Shown: positions 10,630 through 25,119, counted from the stretch's first letter. The stretch: 64,000 bases of DNA from Hydractinia symbiolongicarpus (GCF_029227915.1 NC_079879.1:11658001-11722000); one strand, 5' to 3'. Numbers and translations are program-made. Notes: generated by a model not told the origin, from the sequence alone.

Positions 10630-13176
10630 TTAACTTTCGGAGTCGAGTTCCAAATGTACGTATGGAGTGGTTCCCCGGGAATCTGCGTGACACCTCACAT
10701 GGTGAAAAAAATTCATTCTTTTAGCTAAATCTTCCCGACCCCCAACCGAATCGAAAAATAACGAAATTGACGAATACCGTAGAGATGATACCTACCTTAA
10801 ACTCAGGGACCTAGAAATAGTGTGAGTTTTTTTATCTTTAACCTGTTCAACATTGCGTACAGAGGCCATAATGCGCGTGTTTTTATTGCTTATGGTGTTG
10901 ATTCATTTGCTCGTGCTGCGCATCTGCGGGAATTACTGAACACCTCGATGACACAGATAAACTGGGGAAGCGCTCAGAAATTAAAACTGGAATGACCGTG
11001 GTTACAAAATCGCTTCAGTGTAATCAAAATAAAAGTAGGACTGTTCGTATTCTATCTACTTTGAGGAGACATCTCGGGTGAAAAAAAGATGATCATCAAA
11101 CAAACAATCCGTAAAGAGATAGTGGAGTTACTTCTTGCTGCTCGACAATGATGACTATACAGAGATTTTTAGGCAACAAATCCGTTAATTCAACAATTCT
11201 CTCAGTGCACTCTTGCCTGCATAGCTTGTTAGTATTTGCTTAAGATTGCACCTTAATTATCAGGAAGCGCGAACTTAGTACGACAAAGGTGACTGTACTA
11301 CAAGGCTTTTACTCATAAGAACGCTCAACATACCAAGATACTTCATGAAACGTTCTTGACTTTCCCGATTTGAATTTTCAAAATGTTCTTAAATTGTTTT
11401 TAACTTTCTCCTTATTTTGCAAATTTTGAACTTTAGAGGAGAATTTCAGTGCAACGATAAAAGAAGCTGTAACCTTCTCTGAAAACACGGGTATGCTTAG
11501 GGAAGACGTACTTTTCAAGACCTGGCCTGTCAAACGTTTGCGCAATGCAATTTTTCCGATGAAAACCTGCAACGGGTGCTTGTCTGGACCGAGAAAACTG
11601 AGTGTACGATGTCCCTGCAGTCCCGCTGCGATCATAATGATACTCAGTGCTTCCCAGCATTGACAAGGCCCTTAATCTTCTCAACATGATCTTAACTTTC
11701 GGAGTCTAGTTCCAAATGTACGTATGGAGTGGTTCCTCGGGATTCTGCGTGACACCTCACATGGTGAAAAATATTCATTCTTTTAGCTAAATCTTCCCGA
11801 CCCCTAACCGAATCGAAAAATAACGAAATTGACGAATACCGTAGAGATGATACCTACCTTAAACTCAGGGACCTAGAACTAGTGTGAGTTTTTTTATCTG
11901 TAACCTGTTCAACATTGCCTACAGAGGCCATAATGTGCGTGTTTTTATTGCTTATGGTGTTGATTCATTTGCTCGTGCTGCGCATGTGCGCGAATTACTG
12001 TCATAAGAACGCTTAGCATGCCAAAATACCTCAGCACACGGTTCTAACTTTCCCGATTTCAAATTTCAAAATGTTCACAAGTTGTTTAAAACTTTATTCC
12101 TATTTTGCCAGTTTTGAACTTTAAAGGAGAAATTCAGTGCAAAGCTAAAAAAAGCAGAAATCTTTGACCATCCTTGGGACTGCTGCAGAAGCAAGGTAAA
12201 ACTTGTAAGCAGTTACCTTCTTTAGGAACACGGGTATGCTTTGGAAAGACGTGCTTTTTAAGACCTGCCCTGTGTGAGGAATGCCCAATCCAAGATTTCC
12301 GATGGAAAACTGCAACGGGTGTTTGTCTGGACTGAGAAAACTGAGTCTACGATGTCCGCGCAGTACCGACGCGTTCATAATGATACTCAGTGCTTCCCAG
12401 AATTGACAAGGCCCTTAATCTTCCTAACATGATCTTAACTTTGGAGTCGAGTTCCAAATGTACGTATGGAGTGGTTCCTCGGGATTCTGCGTGACACCTC
12501 ACATGGTGAAAAATATTCATTCTTTTAGCTAAATCTTCCCGACCCCAAACCGAATCGAAAAATAACGAAATTGACGAATACCGTAGAGATGATACATACC
12601 TTAACCTCAGGGACCTAGAAATAGTGTGAGTTTTTATATCTGTAACCTGTTCAACATTGCCTACAGAAGCCATAATGTGCGTGTTTTTATTGCTTATGGT
12701 GTTGATTCATTTGCTCGTGCTGCGCATGTGCGCGAATTACTGTCATAAGAACGCTTAGCATGCCAAAATACCTCAGCACACGGTTCTAACTTTCCCGATT
12801 TCAAATTTCAAAATGTTCACAAGTTGTTTAAAACTTTATTCCTATTTTGCCAGTTTTGAACTTTAAAGGAGAAATTCAGTGCAACGCTAAAAGAAACAGA
12901 AATCATTGACCATCCTTGGGACTGCTGCAGAAGCAAGGTAAAACTTGTAAGCAGTTACCTTCTTTAGGAACACGGGTATGCTTAGGAAAGACGTGCTTTT
13001 TAAGACCTGCCCTGTGTGAGGAATGGCCAATTCAAGATTTCCGATGGAAAACTGCAACGGGTGTTTGTCTGGACTGAGAAAACTGAGTCTACGATGTCCG
13101 CGCAGTACCGACGCATTCATAATGATACTCAGTGCTTTCCAGTATTGACAAGGCCTTTAATCTTCTCAACATGATC
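10630..13176. repeat. L-S-S block
   Basis: Unit starts are 10630 (L), 11692 (S) and 12435 (S). The last unit has a 1-bp deletion in the landmark itself (TTAACTTTGGAG) and measures 742 bp. Both S units share CACGGTTCTAAC where most units read CACGTTGTTAAC, which marks them as a recent pair. Confidence 0.9.
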
Positions 13177-15724
13177 TTAACTTTCAGAGTCGAGTTCCAA
13201 ATGTACGTATGGAGTGGTTCCTCGGGATTCTGCGTGACACCTCACATGGTGAAAAAAATTAATTCTTTTAGCTAAATGTTCCCAACCCCCAAACGAATCG
13301 AAAAATTTCGAAATTGACGAATACCGTAGAGATGATACATACCTTAAACTCAGGGACCTAGAAATAGTGTGAGTTTTTTTATCTGTAACCTTTTCAACAT
13401 TTCGTACAGAGGCCATAATGCGTGTGTTTTTATTGCTTATGGTGTTTATTCATTTGCTCGTGCTGCGCATGTGCGGGAATTACTGAACACCTCGATGGCA
13501 CAGATAAACTGGGGAAGTGCTCAGAAATTAAAACTGGAATGACCGTGGTTACAAAATCGCTTCAGTTTAATCAAAATAAAAGTAGGACTGTTCGTATTCT
13601 ATCTACTTTGAGGAGACATCTCGGGTGAAAAAAAGATGATCATCAAACAAACAATCCGTAAAGAGATACTGGAGTTACTTCTTGCTGCTCGACAATGATG
13701 ACTATACAGAGATTTTTAGGCAACAAATCCGTTAATTCAACAATTCTCTCAATGCACTCTTGCCTGCATAGCTTGTTAGTATTTGCTTAAGATTGCACCT
13801 TAATTATCAGGAAGCCCGAACTTAGTACGACAAAGATGACTGTACTACAAGGCTTTTACTCATAAGAACGCTCAACATACCAAGATACTTCATCAAACGT
13901 TCTTGACTTTCCCGATTTGAATTTTCAAAATGTTCTTAAATTGTTTTTAACTTTCTCCTTATTTTGCAAATTTTGAACTTTAGAGGAGAATTTCAGTGCA
14001 ACGATAAAAGAAGCTGTAACCTTCTCTGAAAACACGGGTATGCTTACGGAAGACGTACTTTTCAAGACCTGGCCTGTCAAACGTTTGCGCAATGCAAGAT
14101 TTCCGATGGAAAACTGCAACGGGTGTTTGTCTGGACTGAGAAAACTGAGTCTACGATGTCCGCGCAGTACCGACGCATTCATAATGATACTCAGTGCTTC
14201 CCAGCATTGACAAGGCCCTTAATCTTCTCAACATGATCTTAACTTTCGGAGTCTAGTTCCAAATGTACGTATGGAGTGGTTCCTCGGAATTCTGCGTGAC
14301 ACCTCAAATGGTGAAAAATATTCATTCTTTTAGCTAAATCTTCCCGACCCCCAACCGAATCGAAAAATAACGAAATTGACGAATACCGTAGAGATGATAC
14401 ATACCTTAAACTCAGGGACCTAGAAATAGTGTGAGTTTTTTTATCTGTAACCTGTTCAACATTGCCTACAGAAGCCATAATGTGCGTGTTTTTATTGCTT
14501 ATGATGTTGATTCATTTGCTCGTGCTGCGCATGTGCGCGAATTACTGTCATAAGAACGCTTAGCATGCCAAAATACCTCAGCACACGGTTCTAACTTTCC
14601 CGATTTCAAATTTCAAAATGTTCACAAGTTGTTTAAAACTTTATTCCTATTTTGCCAGTTTTGAACTTTAAAGGAGAAATTCAGTGCAAAGCTAAAAGAA
14701 GCAGAAATCTTTGACCATCCTTGGGACTGCTGCAGAAGCAAGGTAAAACTTGTAAGCAGTTACCTTCTTTAGGAACACGGGTATGCTTAGGAAAGACGTG
14801 CTTTTTAAGACCTGCCCTGTGTGAGGAATGCCCAATCCAAGATTTCCGATGGAAAACTGCAACGGGTGTTTGTCTGGATTGAGAAAACTGAGTCTACGAT
14901 GTCCGCGCAGTACCGACGCATTCATAATGATACTCAGTGCTTCCCAGCATTGACAAGGCCCTTAATCTTCTCAACATGATCTTAACTTTCGGAGTCTAGT
15001 TCCAAATGTACGTATGGAGTGGTTCCTCGGAATTCTGCGTGACACCTCACATGGTGAAAAATATTCATTCTTTTAGCTAAATCTTTCCGACCCCCAACCG
15101 AATCGAAAAATAACGAAATTGACGAATACCGTAGAGATGATACATACCTTAAACTCAGGGACCTAGAAATAGTGTGAGTTTTTTTATCTGTAACCTGTTC
15201 AACATTGCCTACAGAAGCCATAATGTGCGTGGTTTTATTGCTTATGATGTTGATTCATTTGCTCGTGCTGCGCATGTGCGCGAATTACTGTCATAAGAAC
15301 GCTTAGCATGCCAAAATACCTCAGCACACGGTTCTAACTTTCCCGATTTCAAATTTCAAAATGTTCACAAGTTGTTTAAAACTTTATTCCTATTTTGCCA
15401 GTTTTGAACTTTAAAGGAGAAATTCAGTGCAAAGCTAAAAGAAGCAGAAATCTTTGACCATCCTTGGGACTGCTGCAGAAGCAAGGTAAAACTTGTAAGC
15501 AGTTACCTTCTTTAGGAACACGGGTATGCTTAGGAAAGACGTGCTTTTTAAGACCTGCCCTGTGTGAGGAATGCCCAATCCAAGATTTCCGATGGAAAAC
15601 TGCAACGGGTGTTTGTCTGGACTGAGAAAACTGAGTCTACGATGTCCGCGCAGTACCGACGCATTCATAATGATACTCAGTGCTTCCCAGTATTGACAAG
15701 GCCTTTAATCTTCTCAACATGATC
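13177..15724. repeat. L-S-S block with L-to-S conversion in the L unit
   Basis: Unit starts are 13177 (L), 14239 (S) and 14982 (S). The L unit changes to S-type sequence at about 14096 (GCAAGATTTCCGATGG, then CCGCGCAGTACCGACGC), while the following core is of the S-associated type. The two S units share TTATGATGTTGATTC and CACGGTTCTAAC. Confidence 0.9.
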
Positions 15725-18700
15725 TTAACTTTCGGAGTCGAGTTCCAAATGTACGTATGGAGTGGTTCCTCGGGATTCTGCGTGACACCTCACTAGGTGA
15801 AAAAAATTCATTCTTTTAGCTAAATGTTCCCGACCCCCAACCGAATCGAAAAATTTCGAAATTGACGAATACCGTAGAGATGATACATACCTTAAACTCA
15901 GGGACCTAGAAATAGTGTGAGTTTTTTTATCTGTAACCTGTTTAACATTGCGTACAGAGGCCATAATGCGCGTGTTTTTATTGCTTATGGTGTTTATTCA
16001 TTTGCTTGTGCTGCGCATGTGCGGGAATTACTGAACACCTCGATGACACAGATAAACTGGGGAAGCGCTCAGAAATTAAAACTGGAATGACCGTGGTTAC
16101 AAAATCGCTTCAGTGTAATCAAAATAAAAGTAGGACTGTTCGTATTCTATCTACTTTGAGGAGACATCTCGGGTGAAAAAAAGATGATCATCAAACAAAC
16201 AATCCGTAAAGAGATACTGGAGTTACTTCTTGCTGCTCGACAATGATGACTATACAGAGATTTTTAGGCAACAAATCCGTTAATTCAACAATTCTCTCAA
16301 TGCACTCTTGCCTGCATAGCTTGTTAGTATTTGCTTAAGATTGCACCTTAATTATCAGGAAGCCCGAACTTAGTACGACAAAGATGACTGTACTACAAGG
16401 CTTTTACTCATAAGAACCCTCAACATACCAAGATACTTCATCAAACGTTCTTGACTTTCCCGATTTGAATTTTCAAAATGTTCTTAAATTGTTTTTAACT
16501 TTCTCCTTATTTTGCAAATTTTGAACTTTAGAGGAGAATTTCAGTGCAACGATAAAAGAAGCTGCAACCTTCTCTGAAAACACGGGTATGCTTAGGGAAG
16601 ACGTACTTTTCAAGACCTGGCCTGTCAAACGTTTGCGCAATGCAAGTTTTCCGATAAAAAACTGCAACGGGTGCTTGTCTGGACCGAGAAAACTGAGCGT
16701 ACGATGTCCCTGCTGTCCCGCTGCGATCATAATGATACTCAGTGCTTCCCAGCATTGACAAGGCCCTTAATCTTCTTAACATGATCTTAACTTTCGGAGT
16801 CTAGTTCAAAATGTACGTATGGAGTGGTTCCTCGGGATTCTGCGTGACACCTCACATGGTGAAAAATATTCATTCTTTTAGCTAAATCTTCCCGACCCCC
16901 AACCGAATCGAAAAATAACGAAATTGACGAATACCGTAGAGATGATACATACCTTACACTCAGGGACCTAGAAATAATGTGAGTTTTTTTATCTGTAACC
17001 TGTTCAACATTGCCTACAGAAGCCATAATGTGCGTGTTTTTATTGCTTATGGTGTTGATTCATTTGCTTGTGCTGCGCATGTGCGCGAATTACTGTCATA
17101 AGAACGCTTAGCATGCCAAAATACCTCAGCACACGTTGTTAACTTTCCCGATTTCAAATTTCAAAATGTTCACAAGTTGTTTAAAACTTTATTCCTATTT
17201 TGCCAGTTTTGAACTTTAAAGGAGAAATTCAGCGCAACGCTAAAAGAAGCAGAAATCTTTGACCATCCTTGGGACTGCTGGAGAAGCAAGGTAAAACTTG
17301 TAAGCAGTTACCTTCTTTAGGAACACGGGTATGCTTAGGAAAGACGTGCTTTTTAAGACCTGCCCTGTGTGAGGAATGCCCAATCCAAGATTTCCGATGG
17401 AAAACTGCAACGGGTGTTTGTCTGGACTGAGAAAACTGAGTCTACGATGTCCGCGCAGTACCGACGCATTCATAATGATACTCAGTGCTTCCCAGTATTG
17501 ACAAGGCCTTTAATCTTCTCAACATGATCTTAACTTTCGGAGTCGAGTTCCAAATGTACGTATGGAGTGGTTCCTCGGGATTCTGCGTGACACCTCACAT
17601 GGTGAAAAAAATTCATTCTTTTAGCAAAATGTTCCCGACCCCCAACCGAATCGAAAAATTTCGAAATTGACGAATACCGTAGAGATGATACATACCTTAA
17701 ACTCAGGGACCTAGAAATAGTGTGAGTTTTTTTATCTGTAACCTGTTTAACATTGCGTACAGAGGCCATAATGCGCGTGTTTTTATTGCTTATGGTGTTT
17801 ATTCATTTGCTTGTGCTGCGCATGTGCGGGAATTACTGAACACCTCGATGACACAGATAAACTGGGGAAGCGCTCAGAAATTAAAACTGGAATGACCGTG
17901 GTTACAAAATCGCTTCAGTGTAATCAAAATAAAAGTAGGACTGTTCGTATTCTATCTACTTTGAGGAGACATCTCGGGTGAAAAAAAGATGATCATCAAA
18001 CAAACAATCCGTAAAGAGATACTGGAGTTACTTCTTGCTGCTCGACAATGATGACTATACAGAGATTTTTAGGCAACAAATCCGTTAATTCAACAATTCT
18101 CTCAATGCACTCTTGCCTGCATAGCTTGTTAGTATTTGCTTAAGATTGCACCTTAATTATCAGGAAGCCCGAACTTAGTACGACAAAGATGACTGTACTA
18201 CAAGGCTTTTACTCATAAGAACGCTCAACATACCAAGATACTTCATCAAACGTTCTTGACTTTCCCGATTTGAATTTTCAAAATGTTCTTAAATTGTTTT
18301 TAACTTTCTCCTTATTTTGCAAATTTTGAACTTTAGAGGAGAATTTCAGTGCAACGATAAAAGAAGCTGTAACCTTCTCTGAAAACACGGGTGTGCTTAG
18401 GGAAGACGTACTTTTCAAGACCTGGCCTGTCAAACGTTTGCGCAATGCAAGTTTTCCGATAAAAAACTGCAACGGGTGCTTGTCTGGACCGAGAAAACTG
18501 AGCGTACGATGTCCCTGCAGTCCCGCTGCGATCATAATGATACTCAGTGCTTCCCAGCATTGACAAGGCCCTTAATCTTCTTAACATGATCTTAACTTTC
18601 GGAGTCTAGTTCAAAATGTACGTATGGAGTGGTTCCTCGGGATTCTGCGTGACACCTCACATGGTGAAAAATATTCATTCTTTTAGCTAAATCTTCCCAA

Positions 18701-19334
18701 CCCCCAACCGAATCGAAAAATAACGAAATTGACGAATACCGTAGAGATGATACATACCTTACACTCAGGGACCTAGAATTAATGTGAGTTTTTTTATCTG
18801 TAACCTGTTCAACATTGCCTACAGAAGCCATAATGTGCGTGTTTTTATTGCTTATGGTGTTGATTCATTTGCTCGTGCTGCGCATGTGCGCGAATTACTG
18901 TCATAAGAACGCTTAGCATGCCAAAATACCTCAGCACACGTTGTTAACTTTCCCGATTTCAAATTTCAAAATGTTCACAAGTTGTTTAAAACTTTATTCC
19001 TATTTTGCCAGTTTTGAACTTTAAAGGAGAAATTCAGCGCAACGCTAAAAGAAGCAGAAATCTTTGACCATCCTTGGGACTGCTGCAGAAGCAAGGTAAA
19101 ACTTGTAAGCAGTTACCTTCTTTAGGAACACGGGTATGCTTAGGAAAGACGTGCTTTATAAGACCTGCCCTGTGTGAGGAATGCCCAATCCAAGATTTCC
19201 GATGGAAAACTGCAACGGGTGTTTGTCTGGACTGAGAAAACTGAGTCTACGATGTCCGCGCAGTACCGACGCATTCATAATGATACTCAGTGCTTCCCAG
19301 TATTGACAAGGCCTTTAATCTTCTCAACATGATC
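15725..19334. repeat. L-S-L-S block, 1,805-bp dimer repeated
   Basis: Unit starts are 15725, 16787, 17530 and 18592. The two dimers share private variants, such as GAAGCCCGAAC, TCCGATAAAAAACTG, GAGCGTACG and a shared GTTCAAAATG in the S cores. The second dimer is therefore a recent copy of the first, at an offset of 1,805 bp. Confidence 0.92.
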
Positions 19335-20077
19335 TTAACTTTCGGAGTCGAGTTCCAAATGTACCTATGGAGTGGTTCCTCGGGATTCTGCGTGACACCT
19401 CACATGGTGAGAAAAATTCATTCTTTTAGCTAAATGTTGTCGACCCCCAACCAAATCGAAAATTTTCGAAATTGACGAATCCCGTAGAGATGATACATAT
19501 CTTAAACTCAGGGACCTAGAAATAGTGTGAGTTTTTTTTTCTGTAACCTGTTTAACATTGCGTACAGATGCCATAATGCGCGTGTTTTTATTGCTTATGG
19601 TGTTGATTCATTTGCTCGTGCTGCGCATGTGCGCGAATTACTGTCATAAGAACGCTTAGCATGCCAAAATACCTCAGCACACGTTGTTAACTTTCCCGAT
19701 TTCAAATTTCACAATGTTCACAAGTTGTTTAAAACTTTATTCCTATTTTGCCAGTTTTGAACTTTAAAGGAGAAATTCAGCGCAACGCTAAAAGAAGCAG
19801 AAATCTTTGACCATCCTTGGGACTGCTGCAGAAGCAAGGTAAAACTTGTAAGCAGTTACCTTCTTTAGGAACACGGGTATGCTTAGGAAAGACGTGCTTT
19901 TTAAGACCTGCCCTGTGTGAGGAATGCCCAATCCAAGATTTCCGATGGAAAACTGCAACGGGTGTTTGTCTGGACTGAGAAAACTGAGTCTACGATGTCC
20001 GCGCAGTACCGACGCATTCATAATGATACTCAGTGCTTCCCAGTATTGACAAGGCCTTTAATCTTCTCAACATGATC
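19335..20077. repeat. S unit
   Basis: This is a normal-length S copy. It shares ATGTACCTATGG, GTGAGAAAAATTC and GACCCCCAACCAAATC with the next unit at 20078, so both descend from a recent duplication. Confidence 0.9.
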
Positions 20078-21194
20078 TTAACTTTCGGAGTCGAGTTCCA
20101 AATGTACCTATGGAGTGGTTCCTCGGGATTCTGCGTGACACCTCACATGGTGAGAAAAATTCATTCTTTTAGCTAAATGTTTCCGACCCCCAACCAAATC
20201 GAAAATTTTCGAAATTGACGAATACCGTAGAGATGATACATACCTTAAACTCAGGGACCTAGAAATAGTGTGAGTTTTTTTTTCTGTAACCTGTTTAACA
20301 TTGCGTACAGATGCCATAATGCGCGTGTTTTTATTGCTTATGGCGTTTATTTATTTGCTCGTGCTGCGCATGTGCGGGAATTACTGAACACCTCGATGAC
20401 ACAGATAAACTGGGGAAGCGCTCAGAAATTAAAACTGGAATGACCGTGGTTACAAAATCGCTTCAGTGTAATCAAAATAAAAGTAAGACTGTTCGTATTC
20501 TATCTACTTTGAGGAGACATCTCGGGTGAAAAAAAGATGATCATCAAACAAACAATCCGTAAAGAGATACTGGAGTTACTTCTTGCTGCTCGACAATGAT
20601 GACTATACAGAGACTTTTAGGCAACAAATCCGTTAATTCAACAATTCTCTCAATGCACTCTTGCCTGCATAGCTTGTTAGTATTTGCTTAAGATTGCACC
20701 TTAATTATCAGGAAGCGCAAACTTAGTACGACAAAGATGACTGTACTACAAGGCTTTTACTCATAAGAACGCTCAACATACCAAGATACTTCATCAAACG
20801 TTCTTGACTTTCCCGATTTGAATTTTCAAAATGTTCTTAAATTGTTTTTAAATTTCTCCTTATTTTGCAAATTTTGAACTTTAAAGGAGAAATTCAGTGC
20901 AAGGCTAAAAGAAGCAGAAATCTTTGACCATTCTTGGGACTGCTGCAGAAGCAAGGTAAAACTTGTAAGCAGTAACCTTCTCTAGGAACACGGGTATGCT
21001 TAGAAAAGACGTGCTTTTTAAGACCTGCCCTGTGTGAGGAATGCCCAATCCAAGATTTCCGATGGAAAACTGCAACGGGTGTTTGTCTGGACTGAGAAAA
21101 CTGAGTCTACGTTGTCTGCGCAGTACCGACGCATTCATAATGATACTCAGTGCTTCCCAGCATTAACAAGGCCCTTAATCTTCTCAACATGATA
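20078..21194. repeat. Second hybrid unit of 1,117 bp
   Basis: It has the same architecture as the unit at 4924: the L-specific 374-bp segment followed by an S-type end with the 55-bp segment. The switch is near 20875-20900 (AACTTTAAAGGAGAAATTCAG after an L-type AATTTCTCC stretch). Its substitutions differ from those of the first hybrid, for example ACTTTAAAG versus ACTTTAGAG at the switch, so the two probably arose separately. Confidence 0.9.
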
Positions 21195-21937
21195 TTAACT
21201 TTCGGAGTCTAGTTCCAAATGTACGTATGGAGTGGTTCCTCGGGATTCTGCGTGACACCTCACATGGTTAAAAATATTCATTCTTTTAGCTAAATCTTCC
21301 CGACCCCCAACCGAATCGAAAAATAACGAAATTGACGAATACCGTAGAGATGCTACATACCTTAAACTCAGGGACCTAGAAATAGTGTGAGTTTTGTTAT
21401 CTGTAACCTGTTCAACATTGCCTACAGAGGCCATAATGTGCGTGTTTTTATTGCTTATGGTGTTGATTCATTTGCTCGTGCTGCGCATGTGCGCGAATTA
21501 CTGTCATAAGAACGCTTAGCATGCCAAAATACCTCAGCACACGTTGTTAACTTTCCCGATTTCAAATTTCAAAATGTTCACAAGTTGTTTAAAACTTTAT
21601 TCCTATTTTGCCAGTTTTGAACTTTAAAGGAGAAATTCAGTGCAAGGCTAAAAGAAGCAGAAATCTTTGACCATCCTTGGGACTGCTGCAGAAGCAAGGT
21701 AAAAATTGTAAGCAGTAACCTTCTCTAGGAACACGGGTATGCTTAGGAAAGACGTGCTTTTTAAGACCTGCCCTGTGTGAGGAATGCCCAATCCAAGATT
21801 TCCGATGGAAAACTGCAACGGGTGTTTGTCTGGACTGAGAAAACTGAGTCTACGATGTCCGCGCAGTACCGACGCATTCATAATGATACTCAGTGCTGCC
21901 CAGCATTGACAAGGCCCTTAATCTTCTCAACATGATC
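21195..21937. repeat. S unit
   Basis: This is a normal S copy of 743 bp. CACATGGTTAAAAATATTC is shared with the following L unit at 21938, which marks a shared core. Confidence 0.88.
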
Positions 21938-24900
21938 TTAACTTTCGGAGTCTAGTTCCAAATGTACGTATGGAGTGGTTCCTCGGGATTCTGCGTGACA
22001 CCTCACATGGTTAAAAATATTCATTGTTTTAGCTAAATCTTCCCGACCCCCAACCGAATCAAAAAATTTCGAAACTGACGAATACCGTAGAGATGATACA
22101 TACCTTAAACTCAGGGACCTAGAAATAGTGTGAGTTTTTTTATCTGTAACCTGTTCAACATTGCGTACAGAGGCCATAATGCGCGTGTTTTTATTGCTTA
22201 TGGTGTTTATTCATTTGCTCGTGCTGCGCATGTGCGGGAATTACCGAACACTTAGATGACACAGATAAACTGGGAAGCGTTCAGAAATTAAAACTGGAAT
22301 GACCGTGGTTACAAAATCGCTTCAGTGTAATCAAAATAAAAGTAGGACTGTTCGTATTCTATCTACTTTGAGGAGACATCTCGGGTGAAGAAAAGATGAT
22401 CATCAAACAAACAATGCGTACAGAGATACTGGAGTTACTTCTTGCTGCTCGACAATGATGACTATACAGAGATTTTTAGGCAACAAATCCGTTAATTTAA
22501 CAATTCTCTCAATGCACTCTTGCTTGCATAGCTTGTTAGTATTTGCTTAAGATTGCACCTTAATTATCAGGAAGCGCGAACTTAGTACGACAAAGATGAC
22601 TGTACTACAAGGCTTTTACTCATAAGAACGCTCAACATACCAAGATACTTCATCAAACGTTCTTGACTTTCCCGATTTGAATTTTCAAAATGTTCTTAAA
22701 TTGTTTTTAACTTTCTCCTTATTTTGCAAATTTTGAACTTTAGAGGATAATTTCAGTGCAACGATAAAAGAAGCTGTAACCTTCTCTGAAAACACGGGTA
22801 TGCTTAGGGAAGACGTACTTTTCAAGACCTGGCCTGTCAAACGTTTGCGCAATGCAAGTTTTCCGATGGAAAACTGCTACGGGTGTGTGTCTGGACTGAG
22901 AAAACTGAGTCTACGATGTCCGCGCAGTACCGCCGCATTCATAATGATACTCAGTGCTTCCCAGTATTGACAAGGCCTTCAATCTTCTCAACATGACCTT
23001 AACTTTCGGAGTCGAGTTCCGAATGTACGTATGGAGTGGTTCCTCGGGATTCTGCGTGACATCTCACATGGTGAAAAAAATTCATTCTTTTAGCTAAATG
23101 TTCCCGACCCCCAACCGAATCGAAAAATTTCGCAATTGACGAATTCCGTAGAGATGATACATACCTTAAACTCAGGGACTTAGAAATAGTGTGAGTTTTT
23201 TAATCTGTAACCTGTTCAACATTGCGTACAGAGGCCATAATGCGCGTGTTTTTATTGCTTATGGTGTTTATTCATTTGCTCGTGCTGCGCATGTACGGGA
23301 ATTACCGAACACCTCGATGACACAGATAAACTGGGAAGCGCTCAGAAATTAAAACTGGAATGACCGTGGTTACAAAATCGCTTCAGTGTAATCAAAATAA
23401 AAGTAGGACTGTTCGTATTCTATCTACTTTGAGGAGACATCTCGGGTGAAGAAAAGATGATCATCAAACAAACAATGCGTACAGAGATACTGGAGTTACT
23501 TCTTGCTGCTCGACAATGATGACTATACAGAGATTTTTAGGCAACAAATCCGTTAATTTAACAATTCTCTCAATGCACTCTTGCTTGCATAGCTTGTTAG
23601 TATTTGCTTAAGATTGCACCTTAATTATCAGGAAGCGCGAACTTAGTACGACAAAGATGACTGTACTACAAAGCTTTTACTCATAAGAACGCTCAACATA
23701 CCAAGATACTTCATCAAACGTCCTTGACTTTCCCGATTTGAATTTTCAAAATGTCTTAAATTGTTTTTAACTTTCTCCTTATTTTGCAAATTTTGAACTT
23801 TAGAGGAGAATTTCAGTGCAACGATAAAAGAAGCTGTAACCTTCTCTGAAAGCACGGGTATGCTTAGGGAAGACGTACTTTTCAAGACCTGGCCTGTCAA
23901 ACGTTTGCGCAATGCAAGTTTTCCGATGGAAAACTGCTACGGGTGTGTGTCTGGACTGAGAAAACTGAGTATACGATGTCCGCGCAGTACCGCCGCATTC
24001 ATAATGATACTCAGTGCTTCCCAGTATTGACAAGGCCTTCAATCTTCTCAACATGACCTTAACTTTCGGAGTCGAGTTCCGAATGTACGTATGGAGTGGT
24101 TCCTCGGGATTCTGCGTGACACCTCACATGGTGAAAAAAATTCATTCTTTTAGCTAAATGTTCCCGACCCCCAACCAAATCGAAAAATTTCGCAATTGAC
24201 GAATTCCGTAGAGATGATACATACCTTAAACTCAGGGACTTAGAAATAGTGTGAGTTTTTTAATCTGTAACCTGTTCAACATTGCGTACAGAGGCCATAA
24301 TGCGCGTGTTTTTATTGCTTATGGTGTTTATTCATTTGCTCGTGCTGCGCATGTACGGGAATTACCGAACACCTCGATGACACAGATAAACTGGGAAGCG
24401 CTCAGAAATTAAAACTGGAATGACCGTGGTTACAAAATCGCTTCAGTGTAATCAAAATAAAAGTAGGACTGTTCGTATTCTATCTACTTTGAGGAGACAT
24501 CTCGGGTGAAGAAAAGATGATCATCAAACAAACAATGCGTACAGAGATACTGGAGTTACTTCTTGCTGCTCGACAATGATGACTATACAGAGATTTTTAG
24601 GCAACAAATCCGTTAATTTAACAATTCTCTCAATGCACTCTTGCTTGCATAGCTTGTTAGTATTTGCTTAAGATTGCACCTTAATTATCAGGAAGCGCGA
24701 ACTTAGTACGACAAAGATGACTGTACTACAAGGCTTTTACTCATAAGAACGCTCAACATACCAAGATATTTCATCAAACGTTCTTGACTTTCCCGATTTG
24801 AATTTTCAAAATGTTCTTAAATTGTTTTTAACTTTCTCCTTATTTTGCAAATTTTGAACTTTAGAGGAGAATTTCAGTGCAACGATAAAAGAAGCTGTAA

Positions 24901-25119
24901 CCTTCTCTGAAAACACGGGTATGCTTAGGGAAGACGTACTTTTCAAGACCTGGCCTGTCAAACGTTTGCGCAATGCAAGTTTTCCGATGAAAAACTGCAA
25001 CGGGTGCTTGTCTGGACCGAGAAAACTCAGTGTACGATGTCCCTGCAGTCCCGCTGCGATCATAATGATACTCAGTGCTTCCCAGCATTGATAAGGCCCT
25101 TAATCTTCTCAACATGATC
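21938..25119. repeat. Run of three consecutive L units
   Basis: Unit starts are 21938, 22999 and 24059 (1061, 1060 and 1061 bp). All three share private changes: AAACTGGGAAGCG (one G missing), GGTGAAGAAAAGATG and ACAATGCGTACAGAG. The second and third share a CATGACC landmark variant, TCCGAATGTACG and GTGAGTTTTTTAATC. They are almost identical over more than 1 kb and are one of the youngest local amplifications. Confidence 0.92.
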
